From positions 62,001 to 126,000 of the forward strand of contig NZ_STGL01000007.1 of assembly GCF_004919085.1 (NCBI RefSeq): a stretch of 64,000 bases of DNA, in the 5' to 3' direction. The notes under the pieces are model-generated. The model was not told where the DNA came from. It was given only the letters and a program-made list of their open reading frames with translations, and did not search any database. Shown piece after piece: positions 34,557 to 48,474 of this stretch. The position numbers were made by a program, and so were the translations under genes. This stretch comes from Nocardioides sp. GY 10127. GTDB taxonomy: Bacteria; Actinomycetota; Actinomycetes; Propionibacteriales; Nocardioidaceae. Position 1 is the stretch's first letter. Each line of letters starts with the position of its first letter.

Positions 34557-35677
34557 GCGAGCCCCTCGCGGTCACGACCGGGGGCCTGCGCGACGTCGTC
34601 ACGCAGGCCCAGCGGGTCGTGGTGAAGGTCGGCTCCTCCTCCCTCACCACCGCCGCCGGCGGGATCGACCCGGCCCGGCTGGGCGCGCTGGTCGACGTCC
34701 TGGTCGAGGCGCGGGGTCGCGGGGCCGAGGTCGTCCTCGTCTCCTCGGGCGCCATCGCGGCGGGCCTGGCCCCGCTCGGGATGAAGCGCCGCCCCACGCT
34801 GCTCGCTGAGCAGCAGGCCGCGGCGAGCGTCGGCCAGGGGCTGCTCGTGCACCACTACACGACCGCCCTGCGGGCCCACGGGATCACCGCCGGCCAGGTG
34901 CTGCTCACCGTCGACGACGTGACCCGGCGCAGCCACTACCGCAACGCGGCGCAGACCGTCTCCGCGCTGCTCGGGATGGGCGTGCTGCCGATCGTCAACG
35001 AGAACGACACCGTGGCGACCACCGAGATCCGCTTCGGCGACAACGACCGCCTCGCCGCCCTCGTGGCGCACCTGGTCCGCGCCGACCTGCTCGTGCTGCT
35101 CTCGGACGTCGACGGCCTCTACGACGCGGACCCGAGGACGCCGGGGGCCCGGCTGCTCTCCGAGGTGCACGGCCTCGAGGACCTCGCCGGGGTGGCGATC
35201 GGCCGCACCGGCGCGGCCGGGGTCGGCACCGGCGGGATGGAGACCAAGGTCGAGGCCGCGTCGATCGCGACGGGCGCCGGCGTGCCCGTCGTCCTCACCT
35301 CCGCGGCCAACGCGGGGCCCGCCCTGGCGGGCGAGGCCGTCGGCACCCTCTTCCACGCCACGGGTCGCCGCCGCAAGCGGCGCCTGCTCTGGCTCGAGCA
35401 CGCCACCGAGGCGCGCGGCAGCATCCTCCTGGACGCCGGGGCGGTCCGTGCCGTGGTGGAGCGCCACGCCTCGCTGCTGGCGGCGGGCGTGACCGGCGCC
35501 GAGGGCGCCTTCCACGCGGGGGACCCGGTGGACCTCGTCGGGCCCGACGGCGTGGCCGTCGCGCGCGGCCTGGTCAACTACGACGCCGAGGAGATCCCCG
35601 AGCTGCTGGCCCGCTCGGCCTCGGAGAAGCGGCGCGAGCGCGAGGTCGTCCACCGCGACGCTCTCGTCCTGCTCTGA
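34553..35677 (+). CDS. proB: Glutamate 5-kinase
   Basis: Phosphorylates glutamate, the first step of proline synthesis. 374 residues: amino-acid kinase domain ([12 protein letters not shown] near 22-33; [43 protein letters not shown]) and a C-terminal PUA domain (about 275-365). The GTG overlaps the obg stop (GTGA). The usual downstream partner proA is not in this window; the operon ends or continues into an unrelated EEP gene. Confidence 0.96.
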   Translation: MSEPLAVTTGGLRDVVTQAQRVVVKVGSSSLTTAAGGIDPARLGALVDVLVEARGRGAEVVLVSSGAIAAGLAPLGMKRRPTLLAEQQAAASVGQGLLVHHYTTALRAHGITAGQVLLTVDDVTRRSHYRNAAQTVSALLGMGVLPIVNENDTVATTEIRFGDNDRLAALVAHLVRADLLVLLSDVDGLYDADPRTPGARLLSEVHGLEDLAGVAIGRTGAAGVGTGGMETKVEAASIATGAGVPVVLTSAANAGPALAGEAVGTLFHATGRRRKRRLLWLEHATEARGSILLDAGAVRAVVERHASLLAAGVTGAEGAFHAGDPVDLVGPDGVAVARGLVNYDAEEIPELLARSASEKRREREVVHRDALVLL

Positions 35678-35688
35678 GCGGACCCACC

Positions 35689-36750
35689 GTGCCCGAGCCG
35701 ACGCCCGCCCCCGCCCCGCGCGGGGGAGCCCGTCGGGTCGGCCGCGTCCTGCTCTGGCTCGTGGTCCTGGGCCTGCTGGCCCCCGCCACGGCCCTCACCT
35801 GGCTCCGCGCCACGGGTCAGGACGGCGACCTGGCCGTGCGGGCCGTGGCCTTCGCGCCCTACGCCCTGCTGGCCCAGCTCTTCGTGCTGGTGCTGGCCGG
35901 CGGCGCCTGGTGGCACCGGCGGCGCGCCGTCCTGCGCCTGCTGGCGGCCCTCGTCGCCCTGGCCGGGCTGGGGCTGCAGACGGCGTGGCTGGCGCCGCTG
36001 CTCACCGGCCCGCCGGCGGCCGCGGAGGAGGCGGTGCGCGCGGGTGACCCCTCGCTCGTCGTCCTCAGCTCCAACCTCCTCGTCGGCGGCGCCGACCCGG
36101 CCGAGCTGTGGGACGTGGCGACGGGCGAGGACGCCGACCTCGTCGTCCTGCCCGAGGCGACCGTCGACGTCGTCGCCGCGCTCGACGACCTCGGTGCGGC
36201 CGAGCGGTGGCCCTACCGGATCGGGACGCCCGCGCCCGAGGGCTCCACGGCGGGCACCGTGGTGCTCTCGCGGCTCCCGTTGGGCGAGCCGACCCGGCTC
36301 GGCACGATCATGGAGTCCTGGGCGGTGGACGTCGACGTCTCCTCCCTCACCGGCACCAGCGGCGACGCCCTGCGCCTGCTCGCCGCCCACCCCGCGGCGC
36401 CCGCGGACCCGCCCTCGTTCCGCAGCGACGCCGCCGTGCTGCGGGCGGCCGTGCGGGACGAGGCGCCCGACCTGGTGGTCGGCGACCTCAACGCCACGCT
36501 GGACCACGTGCAGCTGCGCCGGCTGCTGGCCGCCGGGGGCCTGCGGGACGCGGCCGAGGAGGCCGGCAGCGGCTGGCAGCCCACCTGGCCGGCGAACGGG
36601 CTGTTCCTCGACGTCCCGGCGCCCCTCGTGGCCATCGACCACGTCCTCCTGGCGCCCGGGCTGGAAGCGACGGCGACGCGCACGCACCGGCTCGACGGCA
36701 CCGACCACCTGGCGCTGGTCGCCGACGTCGTGCTCACGGGCACGGCCTGA
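35689..36750 (+). CDS. Membrane-anchored endonuclease/exonuclease/phosphatase family protein
   Basis: A 353-residue protein with three N-terminal hydrophobic segments (about 18-36, 50-72 and 82-106) followed by an EEP-fold domain: LVVLSSNLLVGGA, LVVLPEAT (metal-binding Glu), VVGDLNATLDH (D-x-N) and IDHVLLAPG (terminal D-H). The domain is outside the membrane in similar proteins. Substrates of this group range from lipids and phosphodiesters to nucleic acids, so the role is open. GTG start 11 nt after proB; probably co-transcribed. Confidence 0.85.
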   Translation: MPEPTPAPAPRGGARRVGRVLLWLVVLGLLAPATALTWLRATGQDGDLAVRAVAFAPYALLAQLFVLVLAGGAWWHRRRAVLRLLAALVALAGLGLQTAWLAPLLTGPPAAAEEAVRAGDPSLVVLSSNLLVGGADPAELWDVATGEDADLVVLPEATVDVVAALDDLGAAERWPYRIGTPAPEGSTAGTVVLSRLPLGEPTRLGTIMESWAVDVDVSSLTGTSGDALRLLAAHPAAPADPPSFRSDAAVLRAAVRDEAPDLVVGDLNATLDHVQLRRLLAAGGLRDAAEEAGSGWQPTWPANGLFLDVPAPLVAIDHVLLAPGLEATATRTHRLDGTDHLALVADVVLTGTA

Positions 36751-36789
36751 CCGGCACGTGGTGGTTCGATCCGGGGCGGGGGAGCGACG

Positions 36790-36795
36790 TAGGCT
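36790..36795 (+). promoter_or_regulatory. -10 hexamer of near-leaderless cysteine desulfurase promoter
   Basis: TAGGCT ends 9 nt before the ATG at 36805; no Shine-Dalgarno sequence. It drives the desulfurase-mnmA-MetE-like unit. Confidence 0.55.
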
Positions 36796-36804
36796 GACCA
36801 CCCG

Positions 36805-37998
36805 ATGTCCCGCGCCGCCGTCTACCTCGACCACGCCGCGACCACGCCCCTCTCGGCGGTCGCGCTGGAGGCGATGACCGCGCAGCTGACGCAGGTCGGG
36901 AACGCCTCGTCGCTGCACGCCTCCGGCCGCCGCGCCCGCCGGGTGGTGGAGGAGTCCCGGGAGTCCATCGCGGCCTCGCTCGGCTGCCGACCCGGCGAGG
37001 TCGTCCTCACCTCCGGCGGCACCGAGGCCGACAACCTGGCCGTCAAGGGCGCGCACCGCGCGCGGGTGGCGGCCGACCCGCAACGACGTCGGCTGCTGGT
37101 CAGCGCGATCGAGCACCACGCGGTCCTGGACGCCGCCGAGCACCTCGCGGCCACGGGGGAGGCCGACCTGGAGCTGCTGCCGGTCGACCACGACGGCCGC
37201 CTCGACGTCGGCGCGCTGCGCGACGCGCTCGAGCGGGAGCCCGGCACCGTCTCGCTGGTGAGCGTCATGTGGGCGAACAACGAGGTGGGCACCGTGCAGC
37301 CCCTGGAGGCGGTGACGGCGCTGTGCGCCGAGCACGGCGTGCCCGTGCACAGCGACGCGGTGCAGGCGGTGGCCTCCCTGCCGGTCGACTTCGCCGCCTT
37401 GGGCCTGGACGCCCTCGTCGTCACGGGCCACAAGGTCGGCGGCCCGCTCGGCGTCGGCGCGCTGGTCTCGCGGCGCGACCTGCCCCTCACCCCGCTGCTG
37501 CACGGCGGCGGGCAGGAGCGCGACGTCCGCTCGGGCACCCTCGACACCCCCGCGGTCGCCGGCTTCGCCGCGGCGCTGGCCGCCGCCGTCGCCGAGCGCG
37601 AGGCCCACGCCGCGCACCTGCGCGCCCTGAGCGCCCGGCTGGTCGCCGGGGTGCGGCGCGCCGTCCCCCAGGCGGTCCTCAACGGCCCGGCCGCGGACTC
37701 CGCCGAGCGGCTGCCCGGCGTCGTCCACCTCTCGTTCCCCGGCTGCCAGGGCGACTCCCTCCTCATGCTGCTCGACGCGGCGGCGGTCGAGTGCTCGACC
37801 GGCTCGGCGTGCTCCGCGGGCGTGCCCCAGCCCTCCCACGTCCTCCTGGCGATGGGCCGCGACGAGGCGAGCGCGAAGAGCTCGCTGCGCCTCAGCCTGG
37901 GCCGGACCTCCACCGAGGCGGACGTCGACGCGGCCGTGGCCGCGCTCGGCCCCGCCGTCGAGCGGGCGCTGCGGGCCACCCGGCGCGTGGCGGGCTGA
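36805..37998 (+). CDS. Cysteine desulfurase
   Basis: PLP enzyme of the NifS/IscS family, 397 residues, that takes sulfur from cysteine as a persulfide. YLDHAATTPLS at the N-terminus, GTEADNLAV, SAIEHHAVL, the PLP lysine K210 in VTGHKVGG and the active-site C336 in CSTGSACSAG (short-loop, IscS-like form) are all intact. It is followed 3 nt later by mnmA, so it likely provides the sulfur for tRNA 2-thiouridine. It may also serve other sulfur-transfer pathways. Confidence 0.95.
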   Translation: MSRAAVYLDHAATTPLSAVALEAMTAQLTQVGNASSLHASGRRARRVVEESRESIAASLGCRPGEVVLTSGGTEADNLAVKGAHRARVAADPQRRRLLVSAIEHHAVLDAAEHLAATGEADLELLPVDHDGRLDVGALRDALEREPGTVSLVSVMWANNEVGTVQPLEAVTALCAEHGVPVHSDAVQAVASLPVDFAALGLDALVVTGHKVGGPLGVGALVSRRDLPLTPLLHGGGQERDVRSGTLDTPAVAGFAAALAAAVAEREAHAAHLRALSARLVAGVRRAVPQAVLNGPAADSAERLPGVVHLSFPGCQGDSLLMLLDAAAVECSTGSACSAGVPQPSHVLLAMGRDEASAKSSLRLSLGRTSTEADVDAAVAALGPAVERALRATRRVAG

Positions 37999-38001
37999 GC
38001 C

Positions 38002-39177
38002 GTGCGCGTGCTCGCCGCCATGTCCGGCGGGGTCGACTCGGCCGTCGCCGCCGCGCGCGCCGCGGAGGCCGGCCACGACGTCACCGGCATCCACCTGGCC
38101 CTCTCCCGCAACCCGGCGTCCTACCGCTCGGGCGCGCGGGGCTGCTGCACGATCGAGGACAGCAACGACGCCCGGCGGGCCGCCGACGTCATCGGCATCC
38201 CGTTCTACGTGTGGGACCTCTCGGCGGAGTTCCACGCCGAGGTCGTCGAGGACTTCATGGACTCCTACGCCGCGGGGCTGACCCCCAACCCCTGCCTGCG
38301 CTGCAACGAGCGGATCAAGTTCGCCGCCGTGCTGGACCGCGCGCTCGCGCTCGGGTTCGACGCGGTGGCCACCGGCCACTACGCCGTGCTGCGCGAGGGC
38401 GAGGACGGCCTGGTGCAGCTGCACCGCTCGGCGGACGCGGGCAAGGACCAGTCGTACGTGCTCGGGGTGCTCGACCAGTCGCAGCTGCGGCACTCGCTCT
38501 TCCCGCTCGGGGACACCCCGAAGCCGCTCGTGCGCGAAGAGGCCGCACGCCGCGGGCTGCTCGTGGCCGACAAGCCGGACAGCCACGACATCTGCTTCGT
38601 CGCCGACGGGGACAACGCCGGCTGGCTGCGCGAGAAGCTGGGGGACCGGGCTCCGAACACCGAGGGCCCGATCGTCGACGACGCCACCGGCGAGGAGCTC
38701 GGCCGGCACGAGGGCACCTACGCCTACACGATCGGCCAGCGCCGGGGCCTGCGCCTCGGTCGGCCGGCCCCGGACGGGAAGCCGCGGTTCGTCCTCGACA
38801 TCGAGCCCGTCTCGGGCACGGTGCGGGTGGGCCCGCGGGAGCGGCTCGCCGTCGAGGCGCTCACCGCCGACCGACCCCGCTGGTGCGACGCCCCGCTGCG
38901 GCCCACGGCCGCCGGGCCCGCCGTCCTCGAGGGCGAGGACGTGACCGTCCAGCTGCGCGCCCACGGGGCCGAGCACCGCGCCCGCGTGCTGGTCACCGGC
39001 GACCCCGAGGACCCCACGTCCCACGTCGTCGAGGTGGAGCTGCTCGAGCACGCCTCCGGCATCGCCCCCGGTCAGGCGGTCGTCGTCTATGCCGGCACCC
39101 GGGTCGTCGGCTCCGCCACCATCACCTCCACGCGGCGGGTCACCGCCGCCGAGACCTCGAAGGAGGCAGGCGCGTGA
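38002..39177 (+). CDS. mnmA: tRNA-specific 2-thiouridylase
   Basis: Adds sulfur to U34 of tRNAs for Lys, Glu and Gln. 391 residues with the PP-loop [12 protein letters not shown] near 5-16 and the two catalytic cysteines, C98 ([12 protein letters not shown]) and C198 ([10 protein letters not shown]). GKDQSYVLG and TIGQRRGL blocks are present. GTG start, coupled to the desulfurase upstream; the stop overlaps the next gene's GTG. The actinobacterial arrangement desulfurase-mnmA-methionine synthase-like is preserved. Confidence 0.96.
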   Translation: MRVLAAMSGGVDSAVAAARAAEAGHDVTGIHLALSRNPASYRSGARGCCTIEDSNDARRAADVIGIPFYVWDLSAEFHAEVVEDFMDSYAAGLTPNPCLRCNERIKFAAVLDRALALGFDAVATGHYAVLREGEDGLVQLHRSADAGKDQSYVLGVLDQSQLRHSLFPLGDTPKPLVREEAARRGLLVADKPDSHDICFVADGDNAGWLREKLGDRAPNTEGPIVDDATGEELGRHEGTYAYTIGQRRGLRLGRPAPDGKPRFVLDIEPVSGTVRVGPRERLAVEALTADRPRWCDAPLRPTAAGPAVLEGEDVTVQLRAHGAEHRARVLVTGDPEDPTSHVVEVELLEHASGIAPGQAVVVYAGTRVVGSATITSTRRVTAAETSKEAGA

Positions 39178-40292
39178 GCGGTCTGCTGCTGCCCGGCGCC
39201 GACGGCTGGGAGGACGCCCCCGACGCCGCCGGCGAGAGCCCCGACCTGCTGTCCGGGGCTCCCTTCGGCACCGCCGTCGGCTCGCTGCCGGGCGGCGGCG
39301 CCGGGGGAGGCGGGGGAGCGGCGGAGGACGCCGAGGCCTACCGGGAGGCGGTCAAGGCCGTCCTCGGGACGCTCACGGACGCCGCTCCGCTGCCCGAGCT
39401 GCCCGGCCGCGGCGCCGGGGCGGGCATGATCGGGCGGACGCTGGGCGCGATCCGTGCGCTCGACGCCGACCTCCAGCCCGCCGGCTGGCGGCTGACCGGC
39501 ACCGACGGCGCCCCCGGGCTCGACCAGCGTCGCGCCCGCAGCCTGCTCGGCCAGGACCTCGACAGCGTCGAGGAGCTCGGTCAGGGCTTCGCGGGCGTCG
39601 TGAAGCTCCAGCTCACGGGCCCGTGGACGCTGGCCGCCACCGTCGAGCTGCCCCGCGGCGAGAAGGTGCTCTCCGACCACGGCGCCCGTCGCGACCTGGG
39701 CCTGGCGCTCGCGGAGGCGGTGCGCGAGCACGTCGCCGACGTGCGGCGTCGCCTGCCCGACGCGGCCGGGTACGTCGTCCAGCTCGACGAGCCCTCCCTG
39801 CCCGCCGTGATGGAGGGCCAGGTGCCGACGGCGTCCGGATACCAGCGGCACCGCCGCGTCGACCGCCCCGAGGTCTCCGACCTGCTGGAGCAGGTGATGG
39901 CCGCCGCCACCGCCGCCGGGGCCGAGCCGTGGGTGCACTCCTGCGCCCCCGGCGTGGACTGGGCGCTCGTCCGCGGGGCCGGCGCGCGGGGCCTGGTCGT
40001 CGACGCGGCCCTCCTTGCCACCGCCGACCACGACCTCATGGCCGCGGCGCTCGAGGACGGCGACGCGGTCGTGCTCGGGATCGTGCCCTCCACGGACCCC
40101 GACCCCTGGCCCTCCGACGCGCGGCTCGTGCAGCGGGTGGAGCGGTGGCTGGACATGCTCGGCCTCGACCCGACCTCCGGGCGGCTCGGCGTCGCCCCCG
40201 GCTGCGGCCTGGCCGGCTCCTCGGGCCGCTGGGCCCGCCGAGCCATGCAGCTCTCCGCCTCCGTCGCCTCCGACCTCGCGAACCTGGGCTGA
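39174..40292 (+). CDS. Short MetE-like (cobalamin-independent methionine synthase family) protein
   Basis: A 372-residue barrel corresponding only to the C-terminal catalytic half of Met[11 protein letters not shown] at the start, [12 protein letters not shown] (about 200-211), the zinc ligands H255xC257 in VHSCAPG and C344 in APGCGL are visible. Full-length MetE is about 750 residues with a duplicated N-terminal barrel, absent here. Short forms of this family can accept methyl groups from corrinoid or other donors rather than folate polyglutamates, so methionine synthesis is plausible but the donor is unknown. GTGA overlap with mnmA; AAGGAGG lies 8 nt upstream. Confidence 0.8.
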   Translation: MSGLLLPGADGWEDAPDAAGESPDLLSGAPFGTAVGSLPGGGAGGGGGAAEDAEAYREAVKAVLGTLTDAAPLPELPGRGAGAGMIGRTLGAIRALDADLQPAGWRLTGTDGAPGLDQRRARSLLGQDLDSVEELGQGFAGVVKLQLTGPWTLAATVELPRGEKVLSDHGARRDLGLALAEAVREHVADVRRRLPDAAGYVVQLDEPSLPAVMEGQVPTASGYQRHRRVDRPEVSDLLEQVMAAATAAGAEPWVHSCAPGVDWALVRGAGARGLVVDAALLATADHDLMAAALEDGDAVVLGIVPSTDPDPWPSDARLVQRVERWLDMLGLDPTSGRLGVAPGCGLAGSSGRWARRAMQLSASVASDLANLG

Positions 40293-40330
40293 GCCGGCCC
40301 CCGAGACTTTCGGGAGATCCCGGGACGCCG

Positions 40331-40395
40331 CGAGCCGCGGGACGTCATGCGTCTGAGGGACTGTGCGTCCCCTCCGCATGACGTCCCGCGGCTCG
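40331..40395. terminator. Bidirectional terminator hairpin (21-bp perfect stem)
   Basis: Arms 40331-40351 and 40375-40395 are perfectly complementary, with a partial inner stem GGGAC/GTCCC in the loop. It lies between converging genes (MetE-like and MFS). Confidence 0.85.
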
Positions 40396-40400
40396 GCGGG

Positions 40401-40440
40401 TGCTGCTGGGTGCTTCTGGGTGCTTCTGGGTGCTGCAGGG
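40401..40440. repeat. Four tandem copies of a 10-bp unit
   Basis: TGCTGCTGGG, TGCTTCTGGG, TGCTTCTGGG and TGCTGCAGGG follow the hairpin directly and end 4 bp before the MFS stop. The arrangement is the same as at 5172-5280. Confidence 0.9.
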
Positions 40441-40444
40441 CGGG

Positions 40445-42100
40445 TCAGCCCACGTGCACGCCGCCCTCGGGGCCGTCGGTGGCGAGCTCGTCCGGGCGGA
40501 CGTCGAGGAAGATCCAGATGATCGCCGAGGCGAGGACCATCATCGCGGCGCCGAACATGAAGGCGTGGGTGGCGCCGTCGGTGAAGGACGCCTGGAAGAC
40601 GACCGCGTCGAGGTAGGTGGTCGAGGTACCGGGCACGAGCGCCGTCGGGTCGGCACCCGCGTCCGTGAGGCCCTGGGCCAGCGACGGGGCGACGTCCGCG
40701 GCGGTGCCGTTGATGTAGTGCAGGGCGACGGTGGAGAGCGCGGCCAGGCCGATGGCGCCGCCGATCTGCTGCATCGTGTTGAGGACGCCGGAGCCGATGC
40801 CGGAGTCGCGGGCGGGCAGGTGGTGCACCGCGGTGAGGGTGAGCGGCACGAAGGTCATGCCCATGCCGAGCGCCATGCAGAGGATGAACGGCGCGAGGTG
40901 GACCCAGTAGTTGAGGTCCGAGCCGATCGGGTCGCCGCCGAGCGCGGCCAGGACGTTGGCCGGGGAGTCGTCGACCGAGAGGCGGGAGTACCCGAAGAGG
41001 CAGGCCGCGGCGATGAGCGTGCCGGTGCCGGCGAGGTACTTCGGGCGGATGCGATTGACCAGGTTGGAGCTCACGGTCGCGCCGATGATGATGCCGACCG
41101 AGAAGGGCAGGAACGCGAAGCCGGTGCGCAGGCTGGAGTAGCCCATGATCTGCTGGACGAACAGCGAGAGGTAGTAGAACATCGCGAACATCGCGGCCGG
41201 GGCGATGAGCATGGCGATGAGGCTGGCGGCGCGGTTGCGGTTCGCGAAGATGCGGATCGGCAGCAGCGGGTGCTCGCGGCGCTGCTCGATGAGCACGAAC
41301 ACCGCGAGCAGGACGACGCCGGCGCCGAGCGAGAGCAGGGTCTGGGCGCTGCCCCACCCGTAGTCGGACTCGCCGGCGCGGGTGAAGCCGAAGACGATGC
41401 CGACCAGGCCGAGCGTGCCGGTGATGGCGCCGGGGACGTCGAGCTCGCCGGGGTGGGTCTCGGACTCGGGGAGCAGCAGCGGTGCGACGGCCGCGGCGAT
41501 CAGGCCGATCGGCACGTTGATGAGGAAGGTCAGCCGCCAGCCCTCGACGTCGAAGCCGAAGGCGGAGTCGAGGCCGGTGAGCCAGCCGCCGAGGATGAGG
41601 CCCACGGCCGCGCCGGCGCCGGACATCGCCGCGTACACCGCGAAGGCGCGGTTGCGGGCGGGGCCGGCCGGGAACGTCGTGGTGATGAGCGCCAGCGCCG
41701 CCGGGGACGCGAGCGCGGCACCCAGGCCCTGGAGGGCACGGGCGGCCAGCAGCAGCGTCTCGTTGGTGGCCATGCCTCCGAGCAGGGAGGCCACGGCGAA
41801 CACCGCGAGGCCGATCATGAAGACGCGGCGCTTGCCGTAGAGGTCGCCCAGGCGCCCGCCCAGCAGGAGCAGGCCGCCGAAGGCGAGGGCGTAGCCGGTG
41901 ACGATCCAGGTGAGGTTGGCCGCGCTGATGTCGAGGTCGACCTGGATGTGGGGGAGCGCGATGTTCGCGATGGTGGCGTCGAGGACGACCATCAGCTGCG
42001 CGATCGAGATGAGCACCAGGGCCCAGCCGAGGTGACGCGCGCCCGTGGGTGCGGTCTCCTCGTCGGGCGTCAGGTCGCCGGTCGTGGACGTGTCGGTCAC
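40445..42100 (-). CDS. MFS drug exporter, DHA2 family, linked to a TetR regulator
   Basis: A 551-residue, 14-helix major facilitator. VVLDATIANIALPHIQVDLD in helix 1, motif A GGRLGDLYGKRRVFM (about 78-92) and the motif C region SGAGAAVGLILGGWLTG mark it as an EmrB/QacA-type proton-coupled exporter. The GTG at 42100 has AAGGAC upstream. It lies 189 bp downstream of the tetR gene on the same strand, so it is probably the regulated drug-efflux target. Substrate unknown. The 42101-42289 gap shows only GGTGCGG/GGCTGGGGGCGGG low-complexity sequence. Confidence 0.92.
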   Translation of the reverse strand: MTDTSTTGDLTPDEETAPTGARHLGWALVLISIAQLMVVLDATIANIALPHIQVDLDISAANLTWIVTGYALAFGGLLLLGGRLGDLYGKRRVFMIGLAVFAVASLLGGMATNETLLLAARALQGLGAALASPAALALITTTFPAGPARNRAFAVYAAMSGAGAAVGLILGGWLTGLDSAFGFDVEGWRLTFLINVPIGLIAAAVAPLLLPESETHPGELDVPGAITGTLGLVGIVFGFTRAGESDYGWGSAQTLLSLGAGVVLLAVFVLIEQRREHPLLPIRIFANRNRAASLIAMLIAPAAMFAMFYYLSLFVQQIMGYSSLRTGFAFLPFSVGIIIGATVSSNLVNRIRPKYLAGTGTLIAAACLFGYSRLSVDDSPANVLAALGGDPIGSDLNYWVHLAPFILCMALGMGMTFVPLTLTAVHHLPARDSGIGSGVLNTMQQIGGAIGLAALSTVALHYINGTAADVAPSLAQGLTDAGADPTALVPGTSTTYLDAVVFQASFTDGATHAFMFGAAMMVLASAIIWIFLDVRPDELATDGPEGGVHVG

Positions 42101-42289
42101 GGGAGGTCCTTCGTTCGGGTGGGAAGCGCGCGGGAGGAGGCGCGCGGGAGGTAGGTACCGGTCGGGGCACCGGCCGCGGTGGTGGTCGGTCGGGACGACG
42201 TCCGGGCGACTGCCCGGTGGAGCGCTGCTCCGTCGACGTGGTGCGGGTGGCTCAGGTGTCTCAGCTGGTGCGGGGTGGCTGGGGGCGGG

Positions 42290-46260
<3,971 letters not shown>

Positions 46261-46267
46261 GCCCCAC

Positions 46268-46319
46268 CCGCCGGTCCAGCCAGCCCCGCCGGTCCGGCCC
46301 CGCCGGTCAGCCCCGCCGG
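46268..46319. repeat. Short degenerate tandem repeat between ligA and the M16-like gene
   Basis: Four copies of a 13-16 bp unit built on CCCCGCCGGTC. They fill the 46-bp convergent gap and run into the last codons of the minus-strand gene. No separate terminator hairpin is needed to explain the GC-rich symmetry. Confidence 0.7.
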
Positions 46320-48052
46320 CGAGGCGGGCCGGCCGCAGAGCGCCGGTCGAGCCAGGCGGCGACCGCGGCGGCGCCCAGCAGCGCGAGCACCGGGCCGACG
46401 ACGCGACCGGGGTGGTCGGCCACCCACCCGCCCACCGGTCCGAGCGCGAGCCACGCGACGAGCGCGAGCACGACCGCCCTCGTCGCCCAGCGACCGGCCG
46501 TCGTGCTGGTCCGCTGCCCCGCCCAGCGCCCCACCCAGCGCCCCCACCGCAGGTGGGCCTCGGTGCGGCGGGCCTCGGGCAGCACCTCGCGCGACGGCTG
46601 GGGCAGGAGGAGCCCGGGCGGCACGAGCGGGTCGAGCAGAGCGGGCAGACGCTCGCCGCCCACCCAGGCGGTCGGCTCCAGGACGAGGGTGTAGCCGTCC
46701 TCGCGCACGAGCGTGCGCAGCCCGTCGGGGTGGGTCAGGCACCCGGCGAGGTCGGCGAGCAGGGCCTCGGCCGCCTGGTCGCCGCTCACGACCCGCACAC
46801 CGCTCGGGCGGACCTCGAGCCGTGCGGGGTCGGCCGGCCAGTCGGCGTGCCGGAGACGGACGACCGCGCGCCCCTCGGCACCGTCGACGGTGACGCGGGG
46901 CATCTGCAGGATCGGCAGGGTGGCGTGGTTCCAGGCCGTCTCGCCCGGCACCCCGAGGAGCAGGGAGGCGCGCAGCGACTCGGCGGCCGCGGTGACGTCC
47001 TCGGCGGTGAGGGACCGGGCACGTCGCCGCAGCGACCCGACACCCTCCGGCTCCCGACCCTGGAGATGTCGTGTGGCCTGCCCCGCGCACAGGCCGGGCA
47101 GGCTCCGGGGGTCCTCGGAGGCCTGCAGGAAGGCCGCGACCGCGGCGTCCAGCTCGGCGGAGAGGGCGTGCGCGTCCCCGCCCGGCCCCAGCCCGGCCAC
47201 GACGGCGAGCGCGTCCTCGGCGAGCCGGGGGAGCCGGCTGGGCGACACGTCCGCGCCGGCGAGGACGACCGCGCGGGTGGCGTCCACGGGCTGGTAGTCG
47301 CTCCAGGGGGAGTAGCTGGCGCCGTGGTCGCCCCGCAGTCGCTGCGTGAGGCGCCGGGCCAGGATCGTGTGGGCCAGCCAGAGGGGGCCCTCGCGGTCGA
47401 CCTCGCCGGAGAGGACGAGGCCGCGCGGCTCGACGTAGCCGGCCGGGAGCGTCTGCTCGCACGGCACGGCGACGGGCAGCGGCAGCAGGTCCCCGTCGGG
47501 CAGGTGCAGTCGCAGGCCGGCCGGCGGCGGGCCGTCGAGCACGAGCGCCGCGTTCTGCCGGGTGAGGACCCGGGCGGCCAGGTCGCGCAGGTCCTCGGGC
47601 TCCGCGGCGCCGATCCCGGCGGCGGGCCAGCCCGCCAGCCCCGGGCCGAGCGCGCCGTAGCGCCAGGTGAGCGCGTGGGCCGCCGGCGAGGCGCCGCGGG
47701 CCCGTTCCTCGGCGTGCAGGACGCCGCGCTCCACCCCCCAGCGGTCGAGCACCGGGTCCGCCATCCACGAGGTGAGCCGCGCGAGGTGGTCGGCGACCTC
47801 CTCGCTCGGCCCGTGGCTGTCGAAGCCCGTCTCCAGCAGCCCCACCGAGCCGTTGAGCGAGAGCGTCCCCGACCCGCCGTCCACGGCCTCGAGCGCCAGG
47901 TGCTCCAGCGCGTGCAGCCACCCGGAGGTCGCCAGGGTGCCGTCCGCCGTGCCCTGCCGGAACACGAGACGGGCGGTGAGGGTCGGGTGGCCGCTCTCGC
48001 ACCAGAAGGTGGGGACGCCGTCGACCTCGGTGCGGTGCATCAGCTCGTCCAT
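46307..48052 (-). CDS. M16-like metallopeptidase with C-terminal membrane anchor
   Basis: A 581-residue protein. Near the N-terminus [11 protein letters not shown] carries the inverted zinc motif H47xxE50H51 of M16 peptidases, with candidate third ligands E115/E116 in LHAEERARG. The following 400 residues keep M16-like spacing ([15 protein letters not shown] resembles the RxxxxGxxY substrate site). Two hydrophobic helices near 515-560 then anchor the C-terminus, which is unusual for this family. Start: TACCCT ends 9 nt before the ATG. It is divergent from gatCAB. Peptidase activity is inferred; a non-catalytic role is possible. Confidence 0.75.
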   Translation of the reverse strand: MDELMHRTEVDGVPTFWCESGHPTLTARLVFRQGTADGTLATSGWLHALEHLALEAVDGGSGTLSLNGSVGLLETGFDSHGPSEEVADHLARLTSWMADPVLDRWGVERGVLHAEERARGASPAAHALTWRYGALGPGLAGWPAAGIGAAEPEDLRDLAARVLTRQNAALVLDGPPPAGLRLHLPDGDLLPLPVAVPCEQTLPAGYVEPRGLVLSGEVDREGPLWLAHTILARRLTQRLRGDHGASYSPWSDYQPVDATRAVVLAGADVSPSRLPRLAEDALAVVAGLGPGGDAHALSAELDAAVAAFLQASEDPRSLPGLCAGQATRHLQGREPEGVGSLRRRARSLTAEDVTAAAESLRASLLLGVPGETAWNHATLPILQMPRVTVDGAEGRAVVRLRHADWPADPARLEVRPSGVRVVSGDQAAEALLADLAGCLTHPDGLRTLVREDGYTLVLEPTAWVGGERLPALLDPLVPPGLLLPQPSREVLPEARRTEAHLRWGRWVGRWAGQRTSTTAGRWATRAVVLALVAWLALGPVGGWVADHPGRVVGPVLALLGAAAVAAWLDRRSAAGPPRRRG

Positions 48053-48061
48053 GGCGGCGTC

Positions 48062-48067
48062 AGGGTA
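48062..48067 (-). promoter_or_regulatory. -10 hexamer of near-leaderless M16-like gene
   Basis: TACCCT on the minus strand ends 9 nt before the ATG at 48052. It shares a 122-bp divergent gap with the gatC promoter. Confidence 0.5.
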
Positions 48068-48161
48068 GGCGAGGCAGCGCCTCGGGCGGACCTGTTCGGT
48101 CCGATCCGCAGGGATCCGGGACGCGGCCGGACCGGGGGCCGCGACCGTCGGCGCGCGCTCC

Positions 48162-48167
48162 TAGGAT
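48162..48167 (+). promoter_or_regulatory. -10 hexamer of leaderless gatCAB promoter
   Basis: TAGGAT followed by 7 nt (GGTGCCC) and the gatC ATG at 48175. An in-frame ATG at 48166 overlaps the hexamer itself, so 48175 is the better start. Confidence 0.6.
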
Positions 48168-48174
48168 GGTGCCC

Positions 48175-48474
48175 ATGCCTGACATCACCCGCGACGAGGT
48201 GGCCCACCTGGCCGCGCTGTCGAGGATCGACCTGTCGGACGCCGAGCTGGACCACATGGCCCCGCAGCTCTCGGTGATCCTCGACGCGGTCGCCTCGATC
48301 ACCGGCGTGGTCGGGGACGACGTCCCCGCCACCTCGCACCCGCTGCCCCTGACCAACGTCTTCCGCGAGGACGTCGTCACCCCCTCGCTCACCGCCGAGC
48401 AGGCGCTCTCCGGTGCCCCCGAGGTGGAGGAGCAGCGCTTCGCCGTCCCGCGCATCCTGGGGGAGGAGGCATGA
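48175..48474 (+). CDS. gatC: Asp-tRNA(Asn)/Glu-tRNA(Gln) amidotransferase subunit C
   Basis: 99-residue belt-like subunit that wraps GatA and Gat[21 protein letters not shown] at the start and [16 protein letters not shown] near 60-75 are diagnostic. It is the first gene of the leaderless gatCAB transcript and its stop overlaps the gatA ATG. Confidence 0.96.
   Translation: MPDITRDEVAHLAALSRIDLSDAELDHMAPQLSVILDAVASITGVVGDDVPATSHPLPLTNVFREDVVTPSLTAEQALSGAPEVEEQRFAVPRILGEEA

Noticed and set aside
36765..36785. GGTTCGATCCGGGG resembling a tRNA T-arm
   Set aside because: No acceptor stem, anticodon arm or D-arm can be drawn around it; it lies between two protein genes.
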